Shown here one piece after another: positions 14,201 to 34,507 of a stretch of 64,000 bases of DNA (the first letter of the stretch is position 1; every line of letters starts with the position of its first letter). The DNA is from Pampus argenteus (taxonomy: Eukaryota > Chordata > Actinopteri > Scombriformes > Stromateidae). Under the pieces are notes generated by a model, which did no database searches, was not told where the DNA came from, and saw only the letters and a program-made list of their open reading frames with translations. Where the stretch lies: the NCBI GenBank assembly GCA_036937835.1, contig CM072863.1:17286001-17350000 (forward strand), read 5' to 3'. Made by a program: the position numbers and the translations under genes.

Positions 14201-15310
14201 TCAACAAACGTGTGATTACTAAGATGAGTTCTACCACAAAACAGCCCTTTAACAAGATATACAGAGAATAAAACTACAGAAAAAAATATGTACACTCTCC
14301 ACTGCAGAGCCTCCTAGAAGCATTTAAAAAGTACGACAACTTTACTACAACTTCACTGTTCAACTTTACTTCCAGAGGTGGATTACAACTTTAAATACTC
14401 AAAACTAAAAAAATAAAAAAAAACACTATGAAAAATTAAGCCATAACGTACCCTCAGGGGCTCTCATGGTCTTGCCATGCTGGCGGCTCCAGCCCAGTGG
14501 GTGAAGGTCTGCCGTCATGATGTCACACCAGAAGTCAGCACGCCGGTTATCCTGGTATCCCTCATAGCGTAACAGCAACAGCTGGCCACATGTGGTGATG
14601 ATGCTGGCCACCCAGTAAGGACTGTCAGCTTCCGAGCGCACACACACCTCCAGTTTCATGCCTGGAGTCAGTCCCGTCTGCAGGCCCTGGTCCACCTGGA
14701 GCAGGGAATTACAAGGGATCATTACCTTTATTTGTACACTTGCAGAACATTTTATTTGTTCTATGGAGCTGGCCAAGGTAAGTATATGAAAATGCTGTTA
14801 TTTATAGAAGATGAGTTACAAGTAGTTATGATACAGTGACTTCTGTGTTTATACTGTCGATTCCTTAACGACTGGATGTTGTTTCTTAGTAGACTTAGTC
14901 TCTTAGTAACCAGTTTCCACATTATTAAGGGTTTTAATCACTGACACATTCCAGAAGTTTCAATGGTGTAGATTTAATAGATAGTTTGGAACTAACGAAC
15001 TAGCACTTCACACAGAACATTAGTTACTGATTATGAATAGCGGGTTCAAGCTCATACAAATATGTGTGTTTGCTTTGAAGGTAGTTATAACCCACGTGTT
15101 TGAAGGCGTGATGGGGCACAGACACAGCTCCCGTCTCCTCCAGGTAGTCATCCCAGTTGAAGTCAGACACATCCTGAGCAGAGTCTCCATCTGGAACACA
15201 CACAAAACACATTTCTCTTTTCCAATCTGCTTTCCAACATTTGATCTTCCTAACTTCACACAGCTGTTCACAGAATCGTTCTTACCAGACTCCAGTGACT
15301 CCTGACTCAT
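4834..15310 (-). CDS. sfmbt1: SFMBT1, Scm-like with four MBT domains 1 (complete coding region)
   Basis: Twenty coding exons join in phase: 15286-15310, 15096-15190, 14452-14695, 13613-13701, 12784-13030, 10898-10995, 10648-10749, 10158-10317, 9897-9979, 9246-9372, 8479-8592, 8264-8306, 8097-8164, 7858-7997, 7127-7236, 6572-6747, 5847-6025, 5497-5721, 5153-5281, 4834-4974. They total 2595 nt, or 864 aa plus TAG, against about 866 aa for human SFMBT1. Four MBT repeats (about aa 17-465) are followed by a Scm-like embedded domain (about 505-640), a basic then acidic low-complexity region (641-775) and a C-terminal SAM domain (about 785-860). SFMBT1 is a nuclear chromatin-binding repressor linked to PRC1-type and LSD1/CoREST complexes. 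Segments such as [17 protein letters not shown] and [14 protein letters not shown] fit SFMBT1 better than SFMBT2. The start MSQESLES is the first ATG after the inferred 5' UTR splice acceptor. Confidence 0.95.
5497..6025 (-). CDS. sfmbt1: sfmbt1 exons 17-18: basic and acidic disordered region
   Basis: Exon 17 (5847-6025) encodes [18 protein letters not shown], an AT-hook-like GRPPGG core, a run of R/K residues that could be a nuclear localization signal, and [14 protein letters not shown]. Exon 18 (5497-5721) is rich in E/D then S/P, then basic [12 protein letters not shown]. No folded domain is expected. A CA-repeat starts within a few bases of the exon 17 donor. Confidence 0.92.
6572..8306 (-). 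CDS. sfmbt1: sfmbt1 exons 12-16: linker and Scm-like embedded domain (SLED)
   Basis: Exons 8264-8306 and 8097-8164 encode a basic KIAVVQPEK segment and a serine/proline linker. Exons 7858-7997, 7127-7236 and 6572-6747 encode the embedded domain, with [37 protein letters not shown]-type cysteines and [12 protein letters not shown]. In the Scm family this domain binds DNA and contributes to repression. It is nearly identical to the human sequence as recalled, so this is a strongly constrained part of the protein. Confidence 0.93.
8479..9372 (-). CDS. sfmbt1: sfmbt1 exons 10-11: MBT repeat 4
   Basis: Exon 10 (9246-9372) encodes [18 protein letters not shown] and [15 protein letters not shown]. 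Exon 11 (8479-8592) encodes [19 protein letters not shown] and TNGYPL. Together they form the fourth MBT repeat. A GT-rich tract precedes the exon 11 acceptor. Confidence 0.93.
9897..10749 (-). CDS. sfmbt1: sfmbt1 exons 7-9: MBT repeat 3
   Basis: Exon 7 (10648-10749) encodes [16 protein letters not shown]. Exon 8 (10158-10317) encodes the core with [34 protein letters not shown] and LSAPPG. Exon 9 (9897-9979) encodes [13 protein letters not shown], which leads into the fourth repeat. The first two junctions fall in phase 0 and phase 1 at the places expected for this family. Confidence 0.93.
10898..13701 (-). CDS. sfmbt1: sfmbt1 exons 4-6: MBT repeat 2 and linker
   Basis: Exon 4 (13613-13701) encodes the [13 protein letters not shown] linker. 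Exon 5 (12784-13030) encodes the repeat with [37 protein letters not shown] and LRPPS. Exon 6 (10898-10995) encodes [14 protein letters not shown]. This repeat is the most diverged from the human protein as I recall it, especially between GTEG and WLFY. The intron between exons 5 and 6 holds the pogo-like transposon. Confidence 0.9.
11096..11906. mobile_element. Pogo-like (Tc1/mariner superfamily) non-autonomous DNA transposon
   Basis: The ends are perfect inverted repeats beginning CCGTATTTTCCGGACTATA and are flanked by TA on both sides (11094-11095 and 11907-11908), the expected target duplication of Tc1/mariner/pogo elements. Near the ends, ATAAGCCGC-type repeats occur three times on the left and once inverted on the right. 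At about 811 bp it is far too short for a full transposase. A short minus-strand ORF (11630-11776) resembles the N-terminal helix-turn-helix of pogo transposases. It sits in the sfmbt1 intron between exons 5 and 6. Confidence 0.85.
11630..11776 (-). pseudogene. Relic pogo-type transposase N-terminal helix-turn-helix
   Basis: A 48-codon ORF starts [20 protein letters not shown] and contains [17 protein letters not shown], the pattern of psq/CENP-B-like DNA-binding domains in pogo transposases. It ends at a TGA, and the DDE catalytic domain is missing, so the element cannot mobilize itself. Confidence 0.7.
12005..12035. repeat. (ATA)n microsatellite
   Basis: About ten tandem ATA/AAT units in the sfmbt1 intron, just right of the pogo-like element. 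Confidence 0.95.
14452..15310 (-). CDS. sfmbt1: sfmbt1 exons 1-3: N-terminus and MBT repeat 1
   Basis: Exon 1 (15286-15310) encodes MSQESLES. Exon 2 encodes [16 protein letters not shown], the usual lead-in to the first MBT repeat. Exon 3 carries the repeat core: PGMKLEV, the [12 protein letters not shown] strand, RRADFWCDI and the LHPLGW end motif. MBT folds bind lower-methylated lysines or other chromatin ligands through aromatic cages; whether this repeat keeps a working cage cannot be told from sequence alone. Confidence 0.93.
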
Positions 15311-15343
15311 GCTGGTGTGCCCTCAAGGCCAAGACTAGGAGCT
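15311..15343 (-). other. sfmbt1: sfmbt1 5' UTR part of first coding exon
   Basis: A pyrimidine-rich CCTCTGTTCCTCCTCAG acceptor on the minus strand ends at 15344, 33 bp before the ATG. This implies a non-coding first exon further right. A second possible acceptor is CACCAG next to the ATG. Confidence 0.5.
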
Positions 15344-18300
15344 CTGAGGAGGAACAGAGGAGGAGGGTTATTATCCAGCGAGAGTAACCGAGGGAGTGCT
15401 GTTCCAAAGCTCTGGCAAAAACAAATATAGTAGCAGCAGGGAAACTGCAAAAATGCAACTGCAGTGTTGAACGACCCTCCCCACAGTCTGTTCTTAATCT
15501 GTAGAGCTCAACATGACACAAAAATCTCTCAACTCGCTACTGTTTTCAAAAACTATAATCAGATTGATGATGATGATGATGATTGTTACAAATCAGGTGA
15601 TGCCAGGCTTGTAACAGCGCGCTCAGCAGTTCATAAGCCAAACTGTATCAGCAAAAAGTTGTACAAAGAGCTGGAAACTGTGATCAAAACTTACTCTCAC
15701 ACTTTTAAACAGTATGGTATGAATGGTATTTGACATTCTTATATATCACTCATATAAAATAATGTTCCAGCAACCATGACACAAACAGAGAGAAACAACC
15801 CGCAACATTAAGTCAAGCTACAGACTCAAGCCAAGATTCAAATGTCTTTATATGCAAACCCTGCTCCAAGGCTAAAATTAAATGAATTGGCATTTAATTG
15901 GATTTTTTTAGCTATTCTAAAAATCAAGGTCTGCTGGGTATTCAGAGCTGTTAAGAGTGCTTCTATCTGGCCCTGGACTCAATCAATACAAAACAGGATA
16001 AGCAATGAATGAAATCACAGATTACATGCTGCATTTTTGCCATTCATTAGGGCAGCACAGCCAACCACCTAAGTAACACACCAGATGGTATGTAATCAGG
16101 AACTATATGAAACTATGCTAAACCCATTCAGCCTCACCTCTACTTGTATACATTCATTCTGGGCTCTTCTTTTTTTTTAAACCGTCGTCTTATACTTCCT
16201 GGGAGTGAAGTTTAAAACAGTGGCTTGTCATGAATGTGGACACGCACATCAAAATCTGACACATCGACCTGACCCACAGCATTGTGACATGCAGATGAAA
16301 TAAGTTAATGCAACAAGAGGGATGGTGTGAATGAGAAAGAAGGGAGCACTGGGCGTGACGACAGCGGAGAGCGAGGTGTAGTAGCCTATCTATGGGCCAC
16401 TGAGGATAGCTGCTCTGTCACGGCAGCTCCATTCAACTCGCCTGTCAGGCCCGTCTTTGTCATGTCTGACGTCTCTATTAAAGCATCAGAAACCACCCCC
16501 TCCCGACCACCGGACTGCCACCGCGACCCCTGTGCTCGACCAGGAGCAGCGGCGCCTTTCACCCGCGACCCTGCCCCAAACTCCTTCTGTCTTTCTCCTC
16601 CTCCCTCCAGCACATACATACACACCAGAGGGCTTCATTGTCCCTGGGGGTCACACTCCTGACATAAGAGTGGAAAAAAAAAGAGCACTGAGAGCACTGA
16701 GATTTTGCCATCACTAAGATGATGCCAAAAAGCTGGGATACTGAGCTTTTTACATATTAGCTCATCTACGATATCGTTGTGGGATTTATTTTTTATTTTT
16801 TTTATCGATTTTACTCATATTTCTATCTACAAGCTACTTGAAACTTCTTCAGCACATTTTTTTTAATTTCTTTTCTCTATCTGTGAAAAAAAGAAAAACT
16901 GAATCAGACATTGTGAAATCCTCAAAATAATAAAATAGCATCTGTGTCTCTGCTGCAATAACTTCAATTGATCAGTATATCTATTGTAGCATTTCTGACT
17001 AGCTATCTTTTAAAACGTCCAAAGACAAGCGTTTAAGATTTACTCTGACTTATTTGACTGCACATGCTGTGGATTTTTCTGCAGCACTTGACCTAGTAGA
17101 GCAGCACCGCTTTGGCTTGTACCTAGGCTGACGTGAAAAAAAAGCAACTTCCCCAATTTTATGTACAGTTAATGGTCTATGTGGACCACAGCTACCAGTG
17201 GTCTGCTCTGACTGAATCTGAAAGAGAAAGAGCCAAATGTGCACACACCCACGCAAACACATAAAACATCAAAGTTAGCACTCACAGACAACTGAGATCC
17301 ACACTACATCCTCTTTACAAGCACTTAATGAAACATATTCTCATCAACATTTTGTATGCAACTGAGTCTTTCTAAACAAGCTTCTCTGAACCTCTGAAGT
17401 CTCTGGGCGGGAAATGCAGTCTGAGACATGTTCACACAAACAGGAAATAAATGTGAAAGTGCACTTTCAAACATTATTTAATGGCAGCTCCAGATCACCG
17501 TGAGACGATATTATAAATTAGTAATGTAAGGTAATATAGGGTGGATGGAAAATTAGTATGTCCTCCTGTAAGCATCCATAAATATAAACAAGCTATTTTC
17601 AGAAGGGTGCTTGTTCGCTTTTCTTTATATTTTCTACAGTTTTCATACCGTGGCATGTGTTGTGAATTTGTGTCATCCGGATGAAGTAAAGCTAGACCAA
17701 ACATTTAGTGAAGAAAGCGTGATGTACTAGAGAAGAGTTGTGCGACGTGTATTTAACCAAAAGTTAAATACGTCTATTGTATTATTAGGTGTGGTAGTGA
17801 AAATCGTAAACCCCCCGAACATGTTAAATCAAAACTATGAGAACTGCATGAAAAACACTAAATGTGAGACAATGTGGGGGTATTTTGTCATGAGGATGAG
17901 ATAACCCTTTAAAAAGGCAGTTAAATGGAGTTGATGTTCATTTATATTTTTAATGTACTTCTAATATTAATAATAAAAATAATAATGTGTTTTGATAAAA
18001 TTGATTCTGAGGCCAGATGTTGCTCCCATCACCTGCCAAGGCGTTGTAAATGGCATTAATATGGATATTATGGTTACCAACAAAGGGCTGCACTGAAGAC
18101 CAACTGCTCAGAGCATGATAATCCACCAGCTCCGCCAAACTAAGCTCTACTCTGTCCGGTAACTTAAGAGCAAACACGGGGTAATAAGATGGAGAAAACA
18201 CAAAGTTCAACAACACATCATACATCCATAAAAAAAACAAAAAACAAATGTCGTTTCATTCAGTTGCAATTACGTCGTGGCGGCACGTCAACCTGAGCAG

Positions 18301-18695
18301 CGCTGCCAGTCACTCAACTTACAAAATAGGGAAGTTCTAATAAGCAGAAGACAAATAGGTTGCAAATAAGTCAACGTGGAAATGACAACCAAATGACAGC
18401 AGCCCGAGGAACAGCTTGTTTATCAGCCCTTAAAAGCGGACGCGAAAAACATTTATAAAAAAAGGACGGAGTTTATTTAGCATGTTCGGCGAGAGCTACA
18501 GAAACACTAATCGGCTGAGGTCGTGCAACCTTTATTATGTAAGACTTCGACGGTATAAATATACAGAGTTATTTAGGGGCAAATCACTGGATATTTCCGC
18601 ACAATGCCTGAACTGTAACTAGCTTAAGATTGCACTGCTCGCACTGACTAAACCGCAGCATTCAGAAACAGAGATGGGCCATTAACGCAGTGGCT

Positions 18696-18730
<35 letters not shown>

Positions 18731-19090
18731 CAGAGAGACTACAGCGCCGACGGTCTTAACTTTCACACTGAGGAGAACATGACAAAGAGCGATTCAGAAA
18801 ATTATCTGCTGAATAATAAATAAACACTCGGTCCGGTCCCACATGCGTAACGACCGGTTGGACACATGGTATAACCGTCTGTGTCCGAGTCAAGTTACTG
18901 AACGTCACGGCTTGAGCAATAAGAGCAGGCTGGCGAGCAATAAGGGCGCTTACACTCGACCGAAGCCGACTCATCTTTTTGAGAGACGGGAAAAAAGACG
19001 AATGCGCCACCACAAAACAAAACACCGCAAGGAATCTGTACCAAACAACACGGAGCATGTGAATATTGAGTCGCAAAATTTGCCTCTTAC
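15344..19090 (-). other. sfmbt1: sfmbt1 intron 1 (probable)
   Basis: About 3.7 kb without coding potential between the inferred 5' UTR exon and the first coding exon. It holds a short GAT run near 15567 and a (GA)n tract at 18701-18729. No gene or clear transposon was recognised. Confidence 0.45.
18701..18729. repeat. (GA)n microsatellite
   Basis: About 14 tandem GA units, close to the inferred sfmbt1 promoter. Confidence 0.95.
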
Positions 19091-19380
19091 CGCTAAGTAG
19101 TTTTTCCAAGTCGGTTTTTAGATGCCGATCCTCTCCGCCTGCTCTCTCGCAGCGATGTTAAGCACACATGAGTCCAAACCGGGGACCCCGGCTGAGCGTT
19201 TCAGAATAAAGCGGTTGTGTGAGCGGCTCGTCTCTAAGCAACAGCGGAGCTTTCTGTCTTCATGATGAAATCGCGAAACGTCCGGTGTAGCTCGCGCGGC
19301 GTCTCGCTAGCTTGACGCAGCTCTCTCGTTCACGACCTCATTCCAATATGGCACAAATGGCCACTGCGCATGTTCTGCCG
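19091..19380 (-). promoter_or_regulatory. sfmbt1: Probable sfmbt1 promoter and non-coding first exon
   Basis: This GC- and CpG-richer block stands out from AT-rich surroundings. A donor GCG|GTAAGAG on the minus strand ends a likely exon at 19091. A TGCGCATG half NRF1-type site lies at the right edge. The start site is inferred, not seen. Confidence 0.5.
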
Positions 19381-19399
19381 CCTATATGCCTCTGAGCCC

Positions 19400-21184
19400 G
19401 GCTACATCACATACTGACTTCCATCTTCACACACACACATACACACACACAATAAAACATCACACAACCAGCATCAAGACTAAAAAAAAAATATATATAT
19501 AACACGCACAAAATAAAAATAAAAAGGCAGAATGGTTTCCGTTTGCGTCCAAACAGTAACAGTAATAAACAGGGAGGATTCTCCTGATGAGTCGTTTAAG
19601 GGTTTTTATCCTCAGCGGAATGAACAATTCAGTTTATGGTTGAACTGAGATTTATTGCACATATAATCGACCCACTTTTGATAAGTGGAATATTTTCTTG
19701 TGCCACGAAAAAGCTGTTTGTTCTGTGATGAATATTGCTTTTGTTATTGAAGATGACCTCGAGTTGTCTAATTTCCATTTAGCCTACTGTACTATTTCTT
19801 AAGTCAATAAAATAGCCCAACAGTAGGCAATAAAAGGCTGAATGGATCATTCAGTTCATTTATTTATTTATTTTATATATATAAATCATAACGTCAAATC
19901 CTAATGACTGAATGAAATGTTAGAAATGTGCTGCACAATGATCTGAAGTCGGATTTTTTTTTTTTTTTTTTGAGGGGGGGGCAGGGTGGGAGAAACTGCT
20001 GGAAATGAGCACTGACACTGTGAATGTAATGCTCCAAGTGTGTCTATGCTGCATCAGAAATATGCTTTCTTTACGAAATAAGTATATTTGTCGTTTTGGA
20101 AAGCGTTTCTAGAAGCCTACAAGCCTAATCCGTTGTCTGAAAACACGCTTTGCTTGGACCATGTAGGCTTCTGCCTTACATGAATCCCTCCACAGTAGAC
20201 CAACCCTTTTTAGATGCCTATTATAACAAAAGAAAAAGAAAAGAAAAAAACATCCGCGTTTTGCATTCGTTGAGATGGAAAACAATACAGTAGATGTAGG
20301 CTACAGAAAAGCGATCGGAAGCTCGAAACAATCATGCATAAATCAGAAGGGGGCAGGCATACTCCCAAATTCACCCGGTCGTTTTATTAAAGTGTGTAGG
20401 TGCTCTCTCTCTCTCTCTGTGAAGCTCTCGCACAGAAGACTAGAAGACTGACTGCTGTACAGAAATGAGGTGTAATAAATGAACATGTAATTTAAAAAGC
20501 AATCACTTCCTCTGTTTGGATCATGGTATTTAACGTAGCAATGGTGTGGGGGTAATTCTGATATTTTTTTAAGGGTCTACAACTTCAACGCTGCATTGGG
20601 CTCAGGGCTGTTTGCACAAAGCCACATTTATCATCAACTTGAGATGGTCTATTGCTCGGTGCAGGTGGCTGTTTTTATGGCTTGTTCCCTGTCCAGATGC
20701 TGCTGCAGCAGCCGGTGGGATACTGCTGGGGACAGAGGACGAGGACAGGTCATAAGCCGGGCGCACTGCAGGAATGTTTCCTCTCCTTTCATCCACACAT
20801 TAACACGGGGAGGTGCAATCAAAGCACCTGACCGGTAGATGGCGGCAACCCCAGACAAGTTTTTCTCTCATAGTAACAAAAAAAAATCTCTGTGGTACTT
20901 GGAAATGTTTTCGTGGCTTTATACATGACTTCTTATATTCTGTGTTGAGGTGCTGCAGAACACACAAAAAAACACAATAGAGACATAAAATATTAAAATC
21001 ACTGGAGCTATGGCCAGAGTAACACACCATAACAGCTGGAATGCAGTGGTTAGTACAGAAATCGCTGTGGTTGGGTGAGTTTTTTTACAATAGGATTTTT
21101 TGAACCGGCATGACATAAAAGCATACAACAAATTAAAATGAAATGCAAAATGACTTTAGGTGGATGCTGGCTGACAGTAATGTA
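19400..21184. other. Intergenic region between prkcd and sfmbt1
   Basis: No exon, RNA gene or recognisable transposon was found. It has a CA tract near 19432-19450, a poly-T run near 19955-19971 followed by G, and a short CT tract near 20404-20418. Confidence 0.5.
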
Positions 21185-22345
21185 TTTATTTATAATCAGA
21201 TGTAAAAGATTAGGAGAGTAAAAAAAAGAGTACACCCATACCTCACAGACAGCTAATTAAGTATTGTTTTCCATAGACAGCATTATTATCTTCATGTTCA
21301 AAGTCCTACATTCAAGTAAGTTAACATATTTCAATGCCCCTATGCTTACAGTGAAATCCCCACCCCTCCCACACAAAATGACACATATATATGTACACGT
21401 ATAGTACCATAACATTGCTGCAACTTCTTCCAGTAAGTCTGATGAATGATAAGTCAGAAATATCTGATGTGAGAATATTCTGTATTTGATGAGATTTGAT
21501 AAGAAATTTTCTGTATTTATAGTCTGGGGCATTCTTAGAATATCTCCAGTTTCCCGAGACAGTGCAGTCAGTGAGGGGATTTTGGGGGACTATTCGGATC
21601 CACAATAACCTTACTTTGATTCATTAAATTCACCCTCCCTCAGTGCAATTATTTCTATGGTGCATGTATCTGACTGCCAGAGGGATCAACTAAGGATTCA
21701 ATTACCATCAGACAAAGTAGCACACACCCACACACTTACATGTATGTGGTAACACATATACTGTGTAAAGGATGTAATAGGAGGCATACAGTAGGCAAAG
21801 CACACATGGTGAGCGTGAATATGTACCACTGAACTGAACTCTCCTGAGTAGCATGTGCAATGCGGGTATATACAGTATATACTGTATGTGTGTACCTAAA
21901 TAAGGGTAGCAAACCTGTGCCTGTGAATTTAAATTTCAAGATACAGTACATTAGATGATTTGTATAGATTCAAGGCATGATCACAATGAAAAATGACAAA
22001 GTAAAAAAAAAAAAGACAGAATACATTATTGATTATCCCCCTCCAGCACTGACTATGGTAACGCTGGTATCTTAAATATCTCCCTTAATATCCTGGAGTG
22101 TATTACTCGTTCATACACCGACACAGTTGACAGCTCAGGCTGGATCATTGTTATAGATGCTTAGCAAACATCATGGTATCACTTTATCTCATCCTCTGAA
22201 GTAGGACCATCTAGTACGAATCTTTTTATGTTCTTGTTTTTCATCCAGTTGATCTCAGACCATATGAAGATAAAGGGAATTGAATAAAAGCCTATTTTGG
22301 AGTGCAGGGCTATGACCGTGTTCCCAGGGAAGCCATTGTGTCTTT
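21185..22345 (-). other. prkcd: Probable prkcd 3' UTR
   Basis: Sequence after the prkcd stop with no coding potential. The first AATAAA on the transcript strand is at 21190-21185, about 1.15 kb downstream of the stop. A 16-bp perfect palindrome TACAGTATATACTGTA lies at 21871-21886. The exact 3' end is inferred. Confidence 0.4.
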
Positions 22346-30433
<8,088 letters not shown>

Positions 30434-30455
30434 GGTGACCACTCACCTAAGCCTC
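30434..30455 (-). other. prkcd: prkcd 5' UTR part of first coding exon
   Basis: The minus strand has an acceptor TCTCTGTTGTAG|GAGG ending at 30456, 22 bp before the ATG. A non-coding first exon therefore lies further right, most likely ending at 39025. Confidence 0.55.
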
Positions 30456-33093
30456 CTACAACAGAGACACTTGCAGTTAGAACTTCTCACACAAAAATGT
30501 TCATCTTGTACTTAGGTTGCTCAAGTCCTGCACTTAAAACAAGAAGGAAGAGAGTCGGTGTCTAACAGCGTTCTCTGATGGGAACAAGGGAGGAAGTAAA
30601 AGTTTCCAACTCAAGACACAACTTTGGAAACTAACTGCCAGTAATTAAGGGAAAAAAGACTTGTAATTCCAAAATGTGCACATGAGAGCAGGATGAGACA
30701 ATTAGATAGAGAAACAGAAATTTCAAAGGATCACATTTCCAAGAATAACAAAGCCAGAATGTTAGGAAGTAAGAGAGGGTGACTAAAACATAAACCTTGG
30801 AACCATGTTACTATTTTCACATTGATTTTGAACACATATAATAACACATATTAAAAAACACATTTATCCTGTTTGTCTTTCCCCAGTCCCCAAATGTCTC
30901 TAGTTGGCTGTAAACATTTGTGTGACGTTTAGAGCAGAACACCACAAACTGCCAACCATGGCACCAGCCTTTCTTGCTGGTTGTAAGTACAGCAATATGT
31001 AGTACTATTTTATATTTAGGGAGTGGTACTGGTAGTCCTGTTTTTGCAGCTATGTTTGGTTAGGTTTTAATATTACTTTTATAGTACAGTATAATTCATA
31101 GTTGCTCCAAACACTCCCATTATATATCTGTTTCTATAGACCTCACTGAGCATTCATTGTATTTATTGTTATTTTGTTTTCCACGTGTTAAAGCCACATT
31201 TGAGAAGTGGAGTGATCTCTCTTGTTATATTTTTGTTGTGTTGAAATATATTCATTCACTTTTTTTTTTCTAGAAAAATACGCTTTAATAACAAAACAAA
31301 AAAACAAAAAAAAACCCAGTTTTCTACATTTCATTTCAAAACTAAACTAAAACAGAAACAGCTTGCAAAAGTGCCCACTCCCTTGCTTCATTCAAGCTGA
31401 ATTGCTTCACGGACAGATTTGTTTAGCACTGCTTTGCATATGTTTCATTTATTTCCTCTTAAAGGGATTCTTGAAAAGTTTGAACAGTCTTTCTTAGACT
31501 CATTCTTAATTTAACCAGCTGACTGAGGTCAGGTCCCATTTAGACATCCCTGAGTAATTATAAGAGTGCAGTAGAGATTCAGAATAGAGCAAAGTGTTAA
31601 TTAATGTTTTCTTCAAAGATACCATTTATAAATAAACACAAACACATACATTTTTTTTTTCAACATGAAGAACTGTGCAAAAGATCAAGTTGTGTACACT
31701 TTCTTTGTGGCAGGCAACATTGCTCCTTTATGATAACCATATATAGGCTTGGGCAGTATCAAGGTATTATGGTATACCGGGGTAAAAAAAAAAAAAGCTT
31801 AAATCCTGTCACTGTCTTACAATGTCAGCCATGGGAGTGTTCAATAAAATCAGTTCAATAGTACTAAACTGTCTAAATGTGAAAACGATAGCTGAAATTA
31901 GCTTTTCAAGTGGCCTGGTATTAACAAAGATTACAGAGGGGCACATTTCCTGAATGTAGGGGGAAGCAGTCGAGCCTCATGTTGTATAAGGGATTTGTAC
32001 TAACAAACACTTACTGAACCTTTCATGTTATCGAGTCACACAGATGCTACGTCACAGACCAGCAGGACCCAGAGGGTGTATTAGCCTACATTCTTACTCC
32101 CAAAGAAGCACATAATAAAATCACACAGAATTCCTCCAAGAATTTCCACAAAGCACTTTCTGTGAGATTTTACATTTCTCAACTTGATCTCTTATAGCTT
32201 TAGATTCTGGAGAAACCTTACTAGTGAGCTGAGAGAAGTCCTACACTATGTGAATTAACTTAATTCCAATGTCCACAGTGATTAGCTCACAGGTGACTGG
32301 TTTGTGTCAGTGAATGTGAATAGATATCAATCAAGGAGTGCAATTAACAAACACAATAAAAAAAATGGGGTCAAGATAAATGATACAAGGATGTTTGTAG
32401 AGAAATAGGGCAACTCCAGCTGTCATTAGCAGTTCCAGCAAACATGTTGTTTTCATGAAAACAGCATATGAACATATGAAGTACATATGTATGAAGTACA
32501 AATATAGTATAGTGGACAAGTGAGAAAATCGTCAGCATTTGACATTCAAAATAAATGTTTACACTGAAGGGCATGAGAGGTTATGAATTTACAGAAGCAC
32601 ACAATGTGAAAAAGATGGATGGAAAGCTACAGAGTTTAATATGTGCTTCTAGTGAGTGTGTAGGTATGTAGAAACAGGACACCTTGTCAAAATATTTACT
32701 TAAGAGATAAGGCTATATGTGCCACACCTTTACCATCTGGTAGAAAGATATATTTTGGAAACTGTGAATGTCCAGTTGTCCTCCTTGGTAGAAAATAAGC
32801 ATCCATACAGATGTGAAAACACAGTCTGTGTTACAGAAGTTAATGTAAGAATGACACATCTGTCGCTGCTGCTGGAGGCTTTGACTGACCCCGTGAGTAT
32901 GCCTGGGATCTGAAGACTCCTAAACAAGCGACTGTTTATGAGGTCAGCACGGTTGAGAAACTATTAGAGCTCTCAAAAAACTGCCAGCATATGCACACCC
33001 ACAGACACGTAAGCGCACATACACACAAAAAAACATATTAATCAAAGTCAAGGACTTTGAAACACACACGAAATTTCCAATTTCTTTCCAATT

Positions 33094-33126
<33 letters not shown>

Positions 33127-33560
33127 TTACTCCATTGAAAAAGAGAGCTTTGTTTCCCCAGAGAGAGTGGAAAAAATGAGCACATGCAATTGGGTAAGGG
33201 GTGGGTAGAGGAAAAGAGCAAGAGAAAGAGGAAAAGAAAAAAAGATAGACAACACACTAGAAGGCAGGCCAGTGGACATGAAAAGAAATCAGACTCAATG
33301 ATATAACCTTGTATGTCTCTATGTATGTGTGTGTGCTCAAGGAATTATTTAGTTACTCTTAAGCATGTCATTAGCTTGTGTCCCTGACTGGAAGTGCTGC
33401 AGAGTACCAGTAAATGTAAAGCTGCTAGTGGTGTATTTGTTAACCGTGTACAACAGAGAACAAAGAATTCATAAGTTATATACTAACTGGAAGAAGGCAC
33501 AGTACGCAGAAAACATGAGAAAGGAACGTGCCATTAAATGCCACTTAACTTGACATGAAA

Positions 33561-33605
33561 TAGATAGATAGATATACTTTATTAATCCCAAAAACTGTCA
33601 CATCA
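33561..33605 (-). mobile_element. 3' tail of a LINE-type retrotransposon, reverse orientation
   Basis: The minus strand reads GGGATTAATAAAGTATATC followed by TATC repeats, the common 3' end of teleost L2/CR1-like elements. The 5' extent toward higher coordinates is not clear. Confidence 0.55.
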
Positions 33606-34204
33606 GTTAAAGCTTGAGTGCACCTATTCCCACAACTATGCGCTTTGAGTACGGTTAATGATGGCAATTATAAACATTTATACCTAGCATAGTCAATCAT
33701 GTGATGAACAAGACAAAACAATCCAATATGTAATAAGTTCATAAACACACAATGAGGAAATTCCCCTTTAGTTGTAATGACAAAGCCAATCTTCCATTAC
33801 ATTGTATCCATTAAACACCATCATGGAGACAGACATGCTTGACTGTACATGAGATAGATATCATGAAAGACATGCTCAGTGACTCACCACAAAGAAGTTA
33901 AAGGTTTGGTATGCGCTGAATTGCTGGATATCATTGCAGTGATCAAGCAGGTCAAGCAGGTTAAACCTCTGTATAACTAAGACAGGGACAATTACAGGAA
34001 TTTCCTTCACTTAATTGAAATAATAGCTGTTAGTTTGACAACAGGCTTGAACCCTGATTACCTTGATGGTACATTTGGTACACATATTCATGTTGCGTTT
34101 CTTTCAATACCCATGTTTAAATTCTGCTGACTGCACCAATAGGCTTCTTACAGAGAACATTTTGACATGTCACAGTAAGAAAGGCACAAGTGTAAATAAC
34201 ACTT

Positions 34205-34478
34205 CAATGACCTAATGGTTAAGGCGCATACCACATAATCACAAAATCCATGGTTCAATTACTGACCAGGGTCCGCATGTTAGATACCATAGCATCTCTA
34301 ATGAAATGTATAGAAGGATATGTAGGTTATTAAGGAGAGATATTGTCCAACACCACCAACTACACACACAGGTTATGTCAACAGTAAATTACAGATGTTG
34401 TTTGGGGAGACAACTACAGGAAAAAAGGTATTAAAATATGCATTTAGCTGCATCTCTGTAGTGTAAATGCTCTCTCTC
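34205..34478 (+). mobile_element. tRNA-derived SINE-like element, copy 1
   Basis: GACCTAATGGTTAAGGCGCA resembles a tRNA box A, and ATGGTTCAATTACTGACC resembles a box B about 40 nt later. The anticodon arm is not foldable as a good tRNA. The last 130 bp (from about 34346) are shared with 36388-36560, and an AC repeat follows. Confidence 0.55.
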
Positions 34479-34481
34479 CCA

Positions 34482-34507
34482 CACACACACACACACACAC
34501 ACACACA
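34482..34507. repeat. (AC)n microsatellite
   Basis: Tandem CA units directly after the SINE-like element. Confidence 0.95.

Noticed and set aside
4834..15310. Assignment of this gene to SFMBT2
   Set aside because: The embedded domain and the basic region match SFMBT1 better, and stimate and prkcd are neighbours of SFMBT1 rather than SFMBT2 in vertebrates.
31747..31797. GGCTTGGGCAGTATCAAGG-type repeat with poly-A
   Set aside because: It resembles a teleost repeat but is too short and its ends are unclear, so it is mentioned only within the intron entry.
34205..34276. Possible functional tRNA gene
   Set aside because: Box A and B are recognisable but the acceptor and anticodon stems do not pair well; better explained as a SINE head.
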